Assembly: GCA_022814565.1 (NCBI GenBank)
Contig: JAKLNG010000001.1
Location: 1,116,001-1,180,000, forward strand
Direction of reading: 5' to 3'
Length of the DNA: 64,000 bases
Origin: Phaeophleospora eucalypticola
Lineage: Eukaryota; Ascomycota; Dothideomycetes; Mycosphaerellales; Mycosphaerellaceae
The translations under genes were made by a program, and so were the position numbers. This document shows positions 11,597 through 21,246 of the stretch, piece by piece (positions within the stretch are counted from its first letter, which is position 1; every line of letters begins with the position of its first letter). The notes beneath the pieces are model-generated. The model saw only the letters and a list, made by a program, of their open reading frames with translations. It was not told the origin of the DNA and did no database searches.

Positions 11597-13288
11597 CTAA
11601 TTGTTCTTGCCTCGCGCCAATTTCTTGTGCTCATGCCACTTCTCTACCTCCACCTGCGTCGGGCGTGCGCCAGGCTCATTTCCCCCGCGAATTGGATCTT
11701 GTCCCTCACGGCGTTGAAGCGTGAAAATGTGTCTCTGACGGGGATTGCCAGGCGGATCCACCACCTTGAATCCCTTGACGTCGTACAGCCCATCATACCT
11801 GAATCCAATCGACGGCTTCCAACTCCCCTTGGTCATCTGAGAGGATCGAATGAGGCGGACTGGCTTCCCGTTGTTGACGTTTTCCAAGAGAAGCTGCGTC
11901 TTCTCTGACGGCGTACCGTCACTGCTGTCCGTCCCACAATAGAGCACATGGTCTCCATGATCTTCGTCCGGATAGTCATGGCCACCGGACATGATGACCG
12001 AAAATGCGCCCTCGCCAGCCCGTCCACAAATGCCGCCTTGTGAGACACCATGAGCACCGTCACGAAGAGCGGTGAGCTGCATCGGCCACCACTGGCCGTT
12101 GAGCAAATGACCATCTCCATGAAAATGGGCATTGAGCTTTTTGTCGTAGTTTGGCATGATCTTGTCGCTGCCTCCATTTGACGTTGTGCCAACCTGAATA
12201 CCACGCATGAGATGTGTTTCAAAGTCCTTGCGGCACCACTTGTTGTACAGCTCCTCAGCATCGGACTTGATATCGTATGCCCAGGGAACTTCGCCGGAGA
12301 ATTCTAAGTCGAAGATTTGGGCTATACCGTTTTCGCCATGGAGCATGTTGTTATTGCGGAGAAGCTTCTCGTCGACCCCCTCGAATGCTAGCTGATGCAG
12401 CGTTTGACGAGCTTTGTTTTGAGCCTCCTTCGGGTCCTCGTTCATTTCGTGTTCCTTTTTGGCGCGTGTGATATATCCTTTCAGAGCTTGCAGCAGTCGT
12501 TCTGCGCCACCGGCATCTCGTGTTCTCTTTTTGTCCTTCTTGAGCGCTTGATACCATTCTGGTCCATTCTTGCGATCTTGGACTGCTGGTGACTGTGGTG
12601 ACTGGGGTGAAGCCATTGGCGCGCGTGCCTTCTTGGGAATCCTGCCAGTAGAGTTGGAATCAGGTGCGTTCGGGTCGACCTCCAGCTTCCTTTTAGATGG
12701 TATTGAAGCCTTTGTCGATACAATAGGCACCGGAGCCTTCGAGACAGAAGCGGCAGGAGCATTCTTGGACACTCCGGGAGCCGAAACTTCAATCAAGTCG
12801 TCTTCCGTTGCGGTCTCTTGGATTGTTTGTGTTTGGTTCTGATGGTTCGCGCGCTTGCTCAGTCCCGCATCGGCACGACCTTGTGGTTGCTTCCTCGCGC
12901 CCCAACCCGCCAGAGCGTTTGTCTGCCCGGAGAAGCCTGTACCAGATCCTGGCCGAACGGCGATCTCCTTCTTCACTTCGCCTTGCTCCGATCGAAGGAG
13001 AGCGTTTGCTGGCGGGGGTCCCTTCGCTATATCTGCGCCTTCGGAAACATCTTCCCTGCTCTGGCGCTCAGTTTCTGCCTTTTCATGTCGCTGACGGCGA
13101 ATGGCGGCCTCATTGGCCTCTGCTTGCTCGCATGCTGTTTGCTCGTTACCGCTATCTTCCCTAGCAGCTCGCTCCTTCTCCTCGGCCGCACGCATTCTTC
13201 TGTGCGTGTTGTCGTGTGCCTCTCGCATCCATTCCTCGGCTTGTCGCGCGCCTTTATCGGCGTCGGGCAATGACTGCACGTTACCCAT
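11597..13288 (-). CDS. SRA-YDG domain protein with charged N-terminal region
   Basis: A single frame of 563 aa. The C-terminal part (about residues 355-520) has the SRA-YDG pattern: RDGAHGVSQGGICG, GAFSVIMSGGHDYPDEDHGD, KPVRLIRSS and FRYDGLYDV. SRA domains bind hemi-methylated or modified cytosine by base flipping in UHRF1 and plant SUVH proteins. No RING, PHD, Tudor or SET domain is present, so this is a reduced SRA architecture. Residues 1-120 are a charged, coiled-coil-like segment; 120-260 is low-complexity with Pro/Ala/Lys runs and a basic RKLE / PKKAR stretch that may act in nuclear import. The protein begins MGNVQS, which fits an N-myristoylation signal (Gly2, Ser6) and is odd for a nuclear DNA reader. 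A gene-free, degenerate-repeat region lies upstream. Binding specificity is not known. Confidence 0.85.
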   Translation of the reverse strand: MGNVQSLPDADKGARQAEEWMREAHDNTHRRMRAAEEKERAAREDSGNEQTACEQAEANEAAIRRQRHEKAETERQSREDVSEGADIAKGPPPANALLRSEQGEVKKEIAVRPGSGTGFSGQTNALAGWGARKQPQGRADAGLSKRANHQNQTQTIQETATEDDLIEVSAPGVSKNAPAASVSKAPVPIVSTKASIPSKRKLEVDPNAPDSNSTGRIPKKARAPMASPQSPQSPAVQDRKNGPEWYQALKKDKKRTRDAGGAERLLQALKGYITRAKKEHEMNEDPKEAQNKARQTLHQLAFEGVDEKLLRNNNMLHGENGIAQIFDLEFSGEVPWAYDIKSDAEELYNKWCRKDFETHLMRGIQVGTTSNGGSDKIMPNYDKKLNAHFHGDGHLLNGQWWPMQLTALRDGAHGVSQGGICGRAGEGAFSVIMSGGHDYPDEDHGDHVLYCGTDSSDGTPSEKTQLLLENVNNGKPVRLIRSSQMTKGSWKPSIGFRYDGLYDVKGFKVVDPPGNPRQRHIFTLQRREGQDPIRGGNEPGARPTQVEVEKWHEHKKLARGKNN

Positions 13289-14520
13289 GTTTGACAGTTA
13301 CTGAGCCGTGGATCCGTGCTTGGATGTTGATGCTGGAGGACTGAAGCTAAGAGCTCAAAGGATGTCTTCGGTCCTCACTGCGGCTTAAGTATTTTTGCTT
13401 ACCGCGCACGCGTGACGTCCGGGCAGCGGCTCACTCCTTCCGAGGAAGGAACGCGTCTTTTGTTGAGGCAGGTACGACCCCACTGGTCGCACTTTTCAGG
13501 TCCGTTCGGCAAGCCACCTGTGCTCAGTTAGCGATCATGATCAAGAGCTACGACGCGTTGCAAATTCCCAGCCGCTCGCCTCAGTAATCCAGCCCTTGCC
13601 GACTCGATGTGAGCAGAGTAGCGGTATCACTTACCTTGGTTCTACTAGAGCTCAACGCGCTGCGCTTTTTCACACATCAAAGAGCTTTCTGAAGTTCTAG
13701 AAAGGCCCAGTTGTGGCTCGCAAGGACCTTGGTCGAGGATCCTTTACGGGCTAATTACAAACGCTTTTGCGAGCGATTAGGACCAACTTGGTTTCCTTGA
13801 GCCTAGCAAGTCGAGACTCATATGTCAAGCGTTGTTTCTCGACTATGCCCCGATATAAAAACGATGAGCTTTGTACATCGAGCTTTATACGCTAAGATTC
13901 ATACGTCGAAGAGCACGCCTCGACTATGCCCTGCTACGTGACGTGCTTTGCCTATGTGGGTAGCGATTCTTCTTAGAATTTTGTTATTCTGTAAAGAGTC
14001 TTTAGTAAAGTGAATAGTCGAGGTGTATAGTAAACACATACGTCACGTGACTCGAACCAATCAAAGTAGATTTCGGTAGAATAAAAAGATAGGTGAGGTC
14101 AGGTTACACGCGGGGGATTCTCAGGTTTTATACCCACAGGATGCGCTAGTGAAACAAGCTTTCGGCCATGCAATATTATAGAATTGGAAGTCTATCCTTC
14201 AATCTCGAATTCGTCTCAAAAGCGCCAAATTAGTCTCTGGATCTTCTAAGGCAGATACAGCCCACGGTCTGATGGACGGCTGCATGGCGGCGAGGACGCA
14301 TTTCGGGATGATATCTTGCGGCGCGACGTATTTGGGGCGATCATACTAGGTTACATGCTCGCCCAGTCGACGTGAAGCAACAGGGAATGGAAGGGTGTAA
14401 TAAGAGCACATGCGCTCGTCGAGGTGATGTAGGCTGTGCGGCATACAATCGATGTTGTTCACTCGAGGCCATCAATCAGCATTGCACATCTGCGAAGAGC
14501 ATGCGAGGTGCTGGGTGGGG
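13289..14520. other. Gene-free region, possible repeat relic
   Basis: About 1.2 kb with no convincing coding frame. It includes the promoter side of the SRA gene and, from about 13,800 to 14,200, locally AT-richer sequence with short direct and inverted repeats (separate entry). Confidence 0.5.
13815..14023. repeat. Degenerate 81 bp tandem repeat with inverted third motif
   Basis: Two blocks begin at 13815 (gactcatatgtc) and 13896 (gattcatacgtc), exactly 81 bp apart. Each holds an identical 13-mer, ctcgactatgccc, at 13838-13850 and 13919-13931, again 81 bp apart. Several differences in the first 45 bp are C/T transitions. The reverse complement of the core (atagtcgagg) is at 14014-14023. This looks like decayed repeated DNA, possibly a transposon relic or RIP-mutated sequence. 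No element family is recognised. Confidence 0.5.
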
Positions 14521-15714
14521 TCAACGCGACTCTGCACACCGCACAACAAAACTTGCGACCGCGTGCTGCCCTTCTCGCCTTGTGGTGGCTTCAGTATGCA
14601 AAGCACCTATAACGTCTTTTCGCTCAGTGCTCAGCCTGAGGTCGTGGCAGATGTTCTCGAGCTTGTTAACTTCTTCGGGAGGGACGACTTCATCCCTGGT
14701 AGCCGGCACAAAGAGTATCTTTGGCTTCTGGCTGCTCCCTGCAATTCGACGAAGAGCAGCTTCGCTATCCCAATGGTTCCATAAGAATGGCCAGAGATAT
14801 TTGTAGGGCAGCCAGGCTTGAGGATAGAGGGCGAGGAGCATACTCTTGATGCCGGAGAATGGAGTCTCCAAGATGAGTCCAGTCAGTGGATGCCGCTGCT
14901 TGGAGCCGATATATGTTGCAGCAGCAGTCGATGCAACTCCAGCACCAATGCTCTGACCCCAAAGAATCATCTCGACATCCGAATTGGACGTGCCATGTGT
15001 AGAATTGACCCAATCGAGCATTGCCTGGGCGTCGAGCTCAATTCCACGCTGAGAAGCACGACCTGCAGAAGTCCAGTAGCCTCGATACGACAGGGCAACC
15101 AGTGTGTATCTTATGGGTGTTGCTGAAGCTGCGGCCTTCACCTCGATCGCCTTCAACACGTTGGACAGCAATGGCAATCTTGGAGGCAAAGAGCTCCCGT
15201 TTCCCTGGAAATAGCATATCACAACGTGTTTCACCCGATCCTCCGCCGCACACAGCTCTCGTGAGCTAGGCGCTTCTCCAACACATATCGCAAGCTTTGT
15301 GCCATCGAGCGATTTGATGTGCTTGTGCTCCCAGCATACTGGTTTGCAGACCGCGATGTAGTCTTCCATCTTCTCATGACGTGCGAACGGCGGCATGTAT
15401 GGCATGTAGATGATGCGATCCTGGAAGAGCACCGTCATTATGCACTTGTAGGTCCACAGCCCGATCAACAAGGTCATGAAGACCGTCGGAGGTACAAGCA
15501 CCGATGGCAGGCCATCCGTGATGAAGGTCCGCTTTTGCAGTGATACTGGTGGTATCCCGTATCTGCGAGATACCTTCGAATTCGGTCCATGGCGGTGAAT
15601 GAAGAGCGATCTCGAAGGGGTGATGGGCAGCGTTCTGCAGTCGCGAAGATTCGGTTTCAGGGCGGCACGGGGGACCGGTCGCATGCCACTCTGAATGGCA
15701 TTGAACGCGCGCAT
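14521..15714 (-). CDS. Bem46/ABHD13-like serine hydrolase with membrane anchor
   Basis: A single-exon alpha/beta hydrolase of 397 aa. Residues 1-65 are rich in Arg and Ser and lack acidic residues, like a mitochondrial presequence; a hydrophobic helix follows at about 72-96. The hydrolase core has the nucleophile elbow WGQSIGAG (Ser255), SYRGYWTSAG before it, and candidates for the rest of the triad at Asp341 (PATRDEVVPP) and His373 (GALHTEAT). This order and spacing match the Bem46/ABHD13 group. The membrane anchor with the catalytic domain C-terminal is also typical. The gene shares a 294 bp divergent promoter with HIS4. Substrate unknown; mitochondrial location is inferred from the N-terminus. 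Confidence 0.85.
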   Translation of the reverse strand: MRAFNAIQSGMRPVPRAALKPNLRDCRTLPITPSRSLFIHRHGPNSKVSRRYGIPPVSLQKRTFITDGLPSVLVPPTVFMTLLIGLWTYKCIMTVLFQDRIIYMPYMPPFARHEKMEDYIAVCKPVCWEHKHIKSLDGTKLAICVGEAPSSRELCAAEDRVKHVVICYFQGNGSSLPPRLPLLSNVLKAIEVKAAASATPIRYTLVALSYRGYWTSAGRASQRGIELDAQAMLDWVNSTHGTSNSDVEMILWGQSIGAGVASTAAATYIGSKQRHPLTGLILETPFSGIKSMLLALYPQAWLPYKYLWPFLWNHWDSEAALRRIAGSSQKPKILFVPATRDEVVPPEEVNKLENICHDLRLSTERKDVIGALHTEATTRREGQHAVASFVVRCAESR

Positions 15715-16008
15715 TTGAATCTGAGGAGCGCCATGTCTTCCTTAGATGTTCGGCGATGGCGATACCATGATCACACGTCCTGTAAACTGCATGTGTCGAT
15801 GCTGGAGACCAGAAGGATGCCGAGACGAAACTTGAACCCTGAGATCTCGCGAAGCCGATCAATGGAAACGCGGGCGATGACAAAGGTGGGGCCCGAGCAA
15901 GCAGAGTGACTCCATCATCCAAAAACTTTGGATTCGATCTTCGACATTTCGGTCAACATTGCTCTGCCTCCTGTGGTCTGCAAAGCAGTTTGAACAACAG
16001 CTCTCGCA
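15715..16008. promoter_or_regulatory. Compact divergent promoter, hydrolase / HIS4
   Basis: 294 bp separate the two start codons, so both promoters must lie here or overlap the neighbouring leader sequences. The only named site I can support is the TGACTC element at 15907-15912. Confidence 0.5.
15907..15912 (+). promoter_or_regulatory. Cross-pathway control element (Gcn4/CpcA-type site)
   Basis: TGACTC lies 97 bp upstream of the HIS4 start codon; the surrounding sequence is gTGACTCc, six of seven bases of the TGA(C/G)TCA consensus. HIS4-type genes are classic Gcn4/CPC1 targets in fungi, which makes this site plausible beyond chance. Function is inferred. Confidence 0.55.
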
Positions 16009-18672
16009 ATGGCGAGTGCCGGAAAATCTCCGCCGTACCTGGCGGCCATTGACCTCAGCGCCTACTCGGGACTGGACCAACTCGCAAGCTCAAAGGAAAT
16101 CGCATACGCCGGCGGCCTTGTCAGCCTGGTGACGACTTCGAACATAGACGCCGCATTGGGTCTGCTGAAGGACACTGTAGGCCGCTTCTCGATATATCTG
16201 GACGTTTCGAGCCTCGAAAATCAACAGGACATCATAGATCTGCTTGACGCCGGTGCTGCAAAGGTGTTTGTAGGGAGCCAGCAAGCAGCGTCGCTCACGA
16301 ACGTCGCCAACCTCGACCTCAGTCGCATTGTTTACCACCCGACGGCCTCGGTCGGCGGCGCTGCCAGTGCACTCGAAGGCAAACCTTTTGGCCTTTTTAT
16401 ACAAAACGTAGGCAGCGTCAACGCTGTAAGCACCATTCTGCAAGAGCTCGGGAAGAACAGACCGCCAGTCTACGTTTCCAAGGCGTCGATCACAGAGCAA
16501 GAGGCTGTCGAGCTGTGCAAGCAAGATGCTGTCCCAATAATACCTGCGAATCTTCTTACGATCGATGCCGAGCCGTCACCAAACGCGATCCGAGTCGCAC
16601 CTCTCGTACTTGCTCAAACGAAGAGCGATCGCCCTGACGGCCTGTTGACTACGTTGGTGACTGATGAGCGTGGAGTTGCTCTGGGACTGGTATACAGCAA
16701 CGAGGAGAGTGTTGCCGAGAGTCTTCGATCAGGACGCGGCGTATATCACAGCAGAAAGCGTGGGCTCTGGAGAAAGGGTGACACAAGTGGAGACTGGCAA
16801 GAGCTTGTTCGGATAGAGGCCGATTGCGACCAGGACTGCCTTTGCTTCATCGTGAGACAGCAAGGACACGGATTTTGTCACCTCCAGACTGCAACTTGCT
16901 TTGGCCAGTACAAGGGATTGTCCAAGCTGCAGAAGACACTGCAAAGCCGCAAGCGATCAGCACCTGAGGGTTCTTACACAGCTCGCCTCTTCAACGACTC
17001 TAAGATGCTCAATGCTAAGATCATGGAGGAAGCTGCTGAGCTCTGCGAAGCGCAGTCGAAAGAGGATATTGCGGCCGAAGCTGCAGACGTGCTTTACTTC
17101 GCTCTCACCAAGGCAACGGCCGCTGGAGTGTCGCTAGAGGATATCGAGCGCAATCTCGACGCGAAGAGTGTCAAGGTGAAGCGAAGAAAAGGCGATGCCA
17201 AGGGTCCTTACGCGGAGAAGTTCGGCGTCAACGGCGTGGCTGCCACCAACGGTACAACGAACGGTGCAGCCAAGGAGGTCAAGGAGGCTGAGTCGAAGCC
17301 CAAGAGTAAGGACGACTCAGCTGGACTTACCAAAGATGGTCGCATCCAGATGCACCGATATGTTACCTCTCAGGAAGCGCCACGGACAATTGAAGAAGCA
17401 CTCAAGCGACCCTCTCAGCGGTCCACTGAGAAAATTATGGGCATTGTGAACCCGATCATCAAGGACATCCGCGAACGAGGAGACCAAGCTCTGCTGGAGT
17501 ACACTCACAAGTTCGAAAAAGCCACATCGTTGACTTCGCCAGTTCTGAAAGCGCCCTTCCCAGAGAGCTTGATGCAGCTCCCGCCGGAGACAATCGAAGC
17601 CATCGATGTGTCATACGAGAACATTCGCAAGTTCCATGCCGCACAGAAAGAGGAGCGGCCACTGGAGGTGGAGACAATGCCTGGAGTTGTTTGCTCTCGC
17701 TTCTCACGACCAATCGAAAGTGTCGGCTTGTACGTTCCAGGTGGCACAGCAGTTCTTCCTTCAACAGCGCTCATGCTTGGGGTTCCTGCCATGGTCGCTG
17801 GGTGCAAGCGCATCGTGATTGCATCACCTCCCCGCTCAGATGGAAAGCTCACGCCAGAAATTGTGTATGTTGCACACAAGGTCGGAGCCGAGAGCATTGT
17901 GCTCGCCGGCGGTGGGCAAGCGGTCGCAGCTATGGCATACGGCACCGAAAACGTGAGCAAGGTCGACAAGATTCTCGGTCCCGGTAACCAATTCGTGACT
18001 GCGGCAAAGATGATTGTCAGCAACGATACCACTGCGAATGTCAGCATTGACATGCCGGCTGGTCCCTCAGAGGTTTTGGTTGTTGCTGATAAGACAGCGA
18101 ACCCAGCTTTTGTCGCTTCCGATTTGCTTTCTCAGGCAGAGCATGGAGTTGATTCGCAGGTGGTCTGCATCGCCGTGGACTTGAATGAAGCTCAAGTCAA
18201 AGCTATTGAAGATGAGCTCCACAGACAGGCCATGGCCCTGCCACGTGTTGACATGGTCAGAGGCGCCATCGAGCACTCCGTCTTGCTGGTCGTGAAAGAC
18301 ATGGACGAGGCCATGCGCCTCAGCAACCAATACGCCCCCGAGCACTTGATCTTGCAAGTCGAGAACCCTGTTGCCGTCCGTGAAATGGTAGAGAACGCTG
18401 GTTCCGTCTTCTGCGGTCAGTGGACTCCTGAGAGTGTCGGAGACTACTCGGCTGGTGTGAACCACAGCTTGCCCACTTACGGCTACGCCAAGCAGTATTC
18501 TGGAGTCAATCTGGGCAGTTATCTGAAGCACATCACGAGCTCGAACCTGACGGCGGAGGGCTTGAAGAATGTTGGAAAGGCGGTGATGCGGCTCGCGAGC
18601 GTGGAGGAGCTGGAAGCTCACAGGCGCGCTGTTGAGATACGGCTTGAGCACATGGCGAAGGCGGCGGCTTGA
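16009..18672 (+). CDS. HIS4: Trifunctional histidine biosynthesis protein (HisI-HisE-HisD)
   Basis: Catalyses steps 2, 3 and the final two oxidations of histidine synthesis: phosphoribosyl-ATP pyrophosphohydrolase, phosphoribosyl-AMP cyclohydrolase and histidinol dehydrogenase. One frame of 887 aa without introns. Residues 1-210 are the fungal N-terminal region. The cyclohydrolase block follows at about 215-300 with WRKGDTSGDW, EADCDQDC and HLQTATCF (Zn/Mg ligands). The pyrophosphatase is at about 318-395 with KIMEEAAELCEA and AAEAADVLYF. A Lys/Asn/Gly-rich linker spans about 400-445. Histidinol dehydrogenase runs from about 447 to the end, with MPAGPSEVLVVAD, LLSQAEHGVDSQ and TYGYAKQYSGV. 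This equals N. crassa his-3 and yeast HIS4 in domain order and length. A Gcn4-type site upstream fits amino-acid-starvation control. Confidence 0.97.
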   Translation: MASAGKSPPYLAAIDLSAYSGLDQLASSKEIAYAGGLVSLVTTSNIDAALGLLKDTVGRFSIYLDVSSLENQQDIIDLLDAGAAKVFVGSQQAASLTNVANLDLSRIVYHPTASVGGAASALEGKPFGLFIQNVGSVNAVSTILQELGKNRPPVYVSKASITEQEAVELCKQDAVPIIPANLLTIDAEPSPNAIRVAPLVLAQTKSDRPDGLLTTLVTDERGVALGLVYSNEESVAESLRSGRGVYHSRKRGLWRKGDTSGDWQELVRIEADCDQDCLCFIVRQQGHGFCHLQTATCFGQYKGLSKLQKTLQSRKRSAPEGSYTARLFNDSKMLNAKIMEEAAELCEAQSKEDIAAEAADVLYFALTKATAAGVSLEDIERNLDAKSVKVKRRKGDAKGPYAEKFGVNGVAATNGTTNGAAKEVKEAESKPKSKDDSAGLTKDGRIQMHRYVTSQEAPRTIEEALKRPSQRSTEKIMGIVNPIIKDIRERGDQALLEYTHKFEKATSLTSPVLKAPFPESLMQLPPETIEAIDVSYENIRKFHAAQKEERPLEVETMPGVVCSRFSRPIESVGLYVPGGTAVLPSTALMLGVPAMVAGCKRIVIASPPRSDGKLTPEIVYVAHKVGAESIVLAGGGQAVAAMAYGTENVSKVDKILGPGNQFVTAAKMIVSNDTTANVSIDMPAGPSEVLVVADKTANPAFVASDLLSQAEHGVDSQVVCIAVDLNEAQVKAIEDELHRQAMALPRVDMVRGAIEHSVLLVVKDMDEAMRLSNQYAPEHLILQVENPVAVREMVENAGSVFCGQWTPESVGDYSAGVNHSLPTYGYAKQYSGVNLGSYLKHITSSNLTAEGLKNVGKAVMRLASVEELEAHRRAVEIRLEHMAKAAA

Positions 18673-19323
18673 TGTTGATATGACTTTCACGTACACGAAA
18701 TTTCTTCCTTGTATACAGTATTCGGCAATGAAGTGCAATGCGCCGATGTTGCTAAGCCTGCCCGCGAGAAAAATCTGGAAACATGTATGTACTCTGGATT
18801 CGTATGGACCAAGGTTGGGGAGTCCCAGAATCGTGGAATAGAAGCTGAAAAGGGGAAAAGTTTATAGCTCAAAAGGGATAAGGTCTTCAACTCGATGCTC
18901 ATTACTCTGAATCGTCTTCTGCTCTTTATCGCGACTCCCACTGCCGCGTTGGTTGCTTTTTAAATTAGGTGCCAAAAAAGTAGGAAAGGACCACCCTACA
19001 GATTTGCCCTGTACCAGCTGGCCAACGCTCAAAGGCCTCTTTTACGAGGAGAGAGAATACCCGGTTTAGCTGCTGCATCAAGGACTTTGGGACCTGACCG
19101 ATTTGACTAAGGCGGCAGATATTAAAGTTGGCGAGGTCGTGGGTAAGCACGACCCTGTGGCTGCGTAGTGGTGCGCTGGATCTTTCCATGCAGATGGGCA
19201 GGAAATTCCAACTTATAAACCTTTGATCAGAGAGGTGCTCACGGGCGGTCGGTGTTGGCCTGAGGCTGACCGCATGCGGTGCAGAGCGGAGGAGAGGCAG
19301 CGGCGGCGACGCTGTTGCTGGCG
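18673..19323. other. Convergent intergenic region
   Basis: About 650 bp between the ends of HIS4 and the LigD-type gene. Small frames only; presumably 3' untranslated sequence and terminators. Confidence 0.4.
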
Positions 19324-20580
19324 CTACTCGGTGATGGGCCGCCACATCTTCCGGCCGATGAATTTCTCGACTCCTTCGTCGGCCATGATGTCGTCTGCAA
19401 GTCTGCCGGTGACGACGCTACGCTCGAAGTCTCGGCCGTACACGAAGAAAGGCTCCCACTTGCCCACCCATCGACCAGCGTCGGGGCCATTCCGCGCTTT
19501 GCTCAAGCCCGAGGAGCTTCTGTCGAGCGTCAGGAACCAATGCCGTTGATGAACAGAGCCAATGGTATTGGAGGAGCCGGTGTATGCGTTATTCTCGCGA
19601 ATCGCAGCATCTTCTTCGTCCTCTGAAGCAATGCCAGCAGCAAGGTCGCCTTCTTCGGCCTCGACGTCCTTTGTCTCAACATCTGACCTTGCCTTGCGTT
19701 GCTGTTCGTCCGAGTCACTGTCGGTGAGGATGGCGTCCTTTGGAGTCTTTGCAGGATCTAATCGTCTTCGCTTTCGGGTCGGCTTTTTCGGCTGTGCACT
19801 TCTGTTGTTAGCAGATGGCAGTCTCAAGGCGATCGTATAGTCCTTGGGTAGTTTGGTCCCATGAAGACGAAGGCGTATGTGCCGCGATTGGAATGCACGG
19901 AACAACTTCTCGCTTTCAGAAGTCGAGCTCTCGGGGCGTTCCATCTCGACGTCGGAAAGTTCATCGTCTGTGGTTCTCTCCTGCTTCTCACGTCTTGGTA
20001 CGACTTCGTACTCTCCAATGTCCCAGATGAGCAATGATCCAGTGGCGTGGGACGCGGACTCTATAAGATGGTTCCAAATGTTGTGCACGCGTGTCTCGAT
20101 AGCCATTCTATTCGGTCTGGTCGAGTTTGGATTTCCGGGCAGACCATATGGAATGGCAAAGCTGATGGAGCTGGTATCGGAGAACTGTAACCTCAGGTCA
20201 TAATGTACGCCTTACCTACATTAGCTGCGCCTTAGAATCCGAGTGAAATTTCCAGCTGTACCTGAGATGGGATGGTCATGTTGGTGAACTATGAAGTGGC
20301 GCCCATGTTTGTGCTGATTGCTGGTATAGAGGTCTTCAAATGCCGGGAAGCTGATTCTCGGACCCGTTGTTGGTCTCGAGCAGGCCGAGAGGTGCTTCAC
20401 AAAATAGGTGAGATGATCTCTGATCTCGACCTGCCCTGCTTCGACAGCTGCCAGGCCCGGATCTCCAGATATTGCATGGGCCTCATGTTCAGTCGTTTGG
20501 CGTTGTTTTGTGGAAACACTGGATGTCTTCCTCAGGGGCGGCGGCGAAATATCTCTCACCAGTGTGCCCGGGCGAGTCAT
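19324..20580 (-). CDS. Stand-alone LigD-type DNA 3'-phosphoesterase domain protein
   Basis: Related to the N-terminal phosphoesterase domain of bacterial LigD, which trims 3'-phosphate or ribonucleotide ends before joining. Exons 20580-20262 and 20210-19324 are separated by a 51 nt intron; its donor GTACAG and acceptor GTAAG are not ideal, but the junction rebuilds PISGVHYDLRLQFSDTSS, the family core. The product has 401 aa. Visible motifs: GRHFIVHQHDHPISG and HYDLRLQ (metal/catalytic His and Asp), then SISFAIPYGLPGNP and ETRVHNIWNHLIE, and the WDIGEYEV strand. A basic and then acidic low-complexity insert (RKRRRLDP, DSDSDEQQ, about residues 245-305) precedes the C-terminal HWFLTLDR / KWEPFFVYGRDFERS part. 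No ligase or polymerase domain is attached. A nuclear DNA-repair role is inference. Confidence 0.8.
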
Positions 20581-20894
20581 CCTCAGTCAAGCCAGCACCT
20601 GCTTCCATTTGGCATCATGAAGCATGTCTTGATATGAAAATGAATGAGAGACTGAAAAGGTCAAATGTACATTTCTCGACGATGTGTTGATGCAGGGAAG
20701 GCGCGACGTGAAGTATCGATGTCACTCCTGAGTCCTGCCGCAGAGCATGCGAGCTGGTCCAAGCTTCACCACTAGCAAGACAACTTCCACATCCATCATC
20801 TATCACCACGACATCGCAACAACAATCGCCATCGTCATCGCACTTTCGAATCGCACTTCGAATTCCGCATCCAACAAGACGCTCAACAGCCAAC
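20581..20894. promoter_or_regulatory. Divergent promoter region, LigD-type gene / TIM10
   Basis: 314 bp between two divergent start codons. The side near TIM10 is an A/C-rich leader (repeated CAACA, CATC runs) typical of fungal 5' untranslated sequence. No specific operator seen. Confidence 0.4.
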
Positions 20895-21246
20895 ATGTCT
20901 TTCCTCTTCGGCGGCCGACCTCAGCCATCATCGGCGGAAAAGATCGCAGCAGCGGAGGCAGAGATTGAGATGGTCTCCAACATGTTCAACCAGTGCGTCG
21001 CGACGCTCCTTCGATGTTCATTATGTAGATGCTGACCGCCGACGATACAGGCTCGTCGACACCTGCACGAAGAAATGCATCCCACCAGAGTACAGAGAAT
21101 CCGACTTGAACAAGGGCGAATCCGTCTGCCTCGACCGCTGCGTCTCCAAGTTTTTCGAGGTCAACATCAAAGTCTCAGAGAAGATGCAAGGAGAGGCAGC
21201 CCAGAGACAAGGAGGTGGCATGGGAGGTGGTATGTTGGGCAGATGA
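20895..21246 (+). CDS. TIM10: Mitochondrial inner membrane translocase chaperone Tim10
   Basis: Small Tim chaperone of the intermembrane space; with Tim9 it carries hydrophobic carrier proteins to TIM22. Exons 20895-20992 and 21051-21246 flank a 58 nt intron that splits a Gln codon (MFNQ/LVDTC). The product is 97 aa, the usual size. Twin CX3C motifs are CTKKC and CLDRC, 15-16 residues apart, and the MSFLFGG start and EMVSNMFNQL segment match Tim10 rather than Tim9. The Gly/Met-rich tail GGGMGGGMLGR is typical. Confidence 0.95.
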
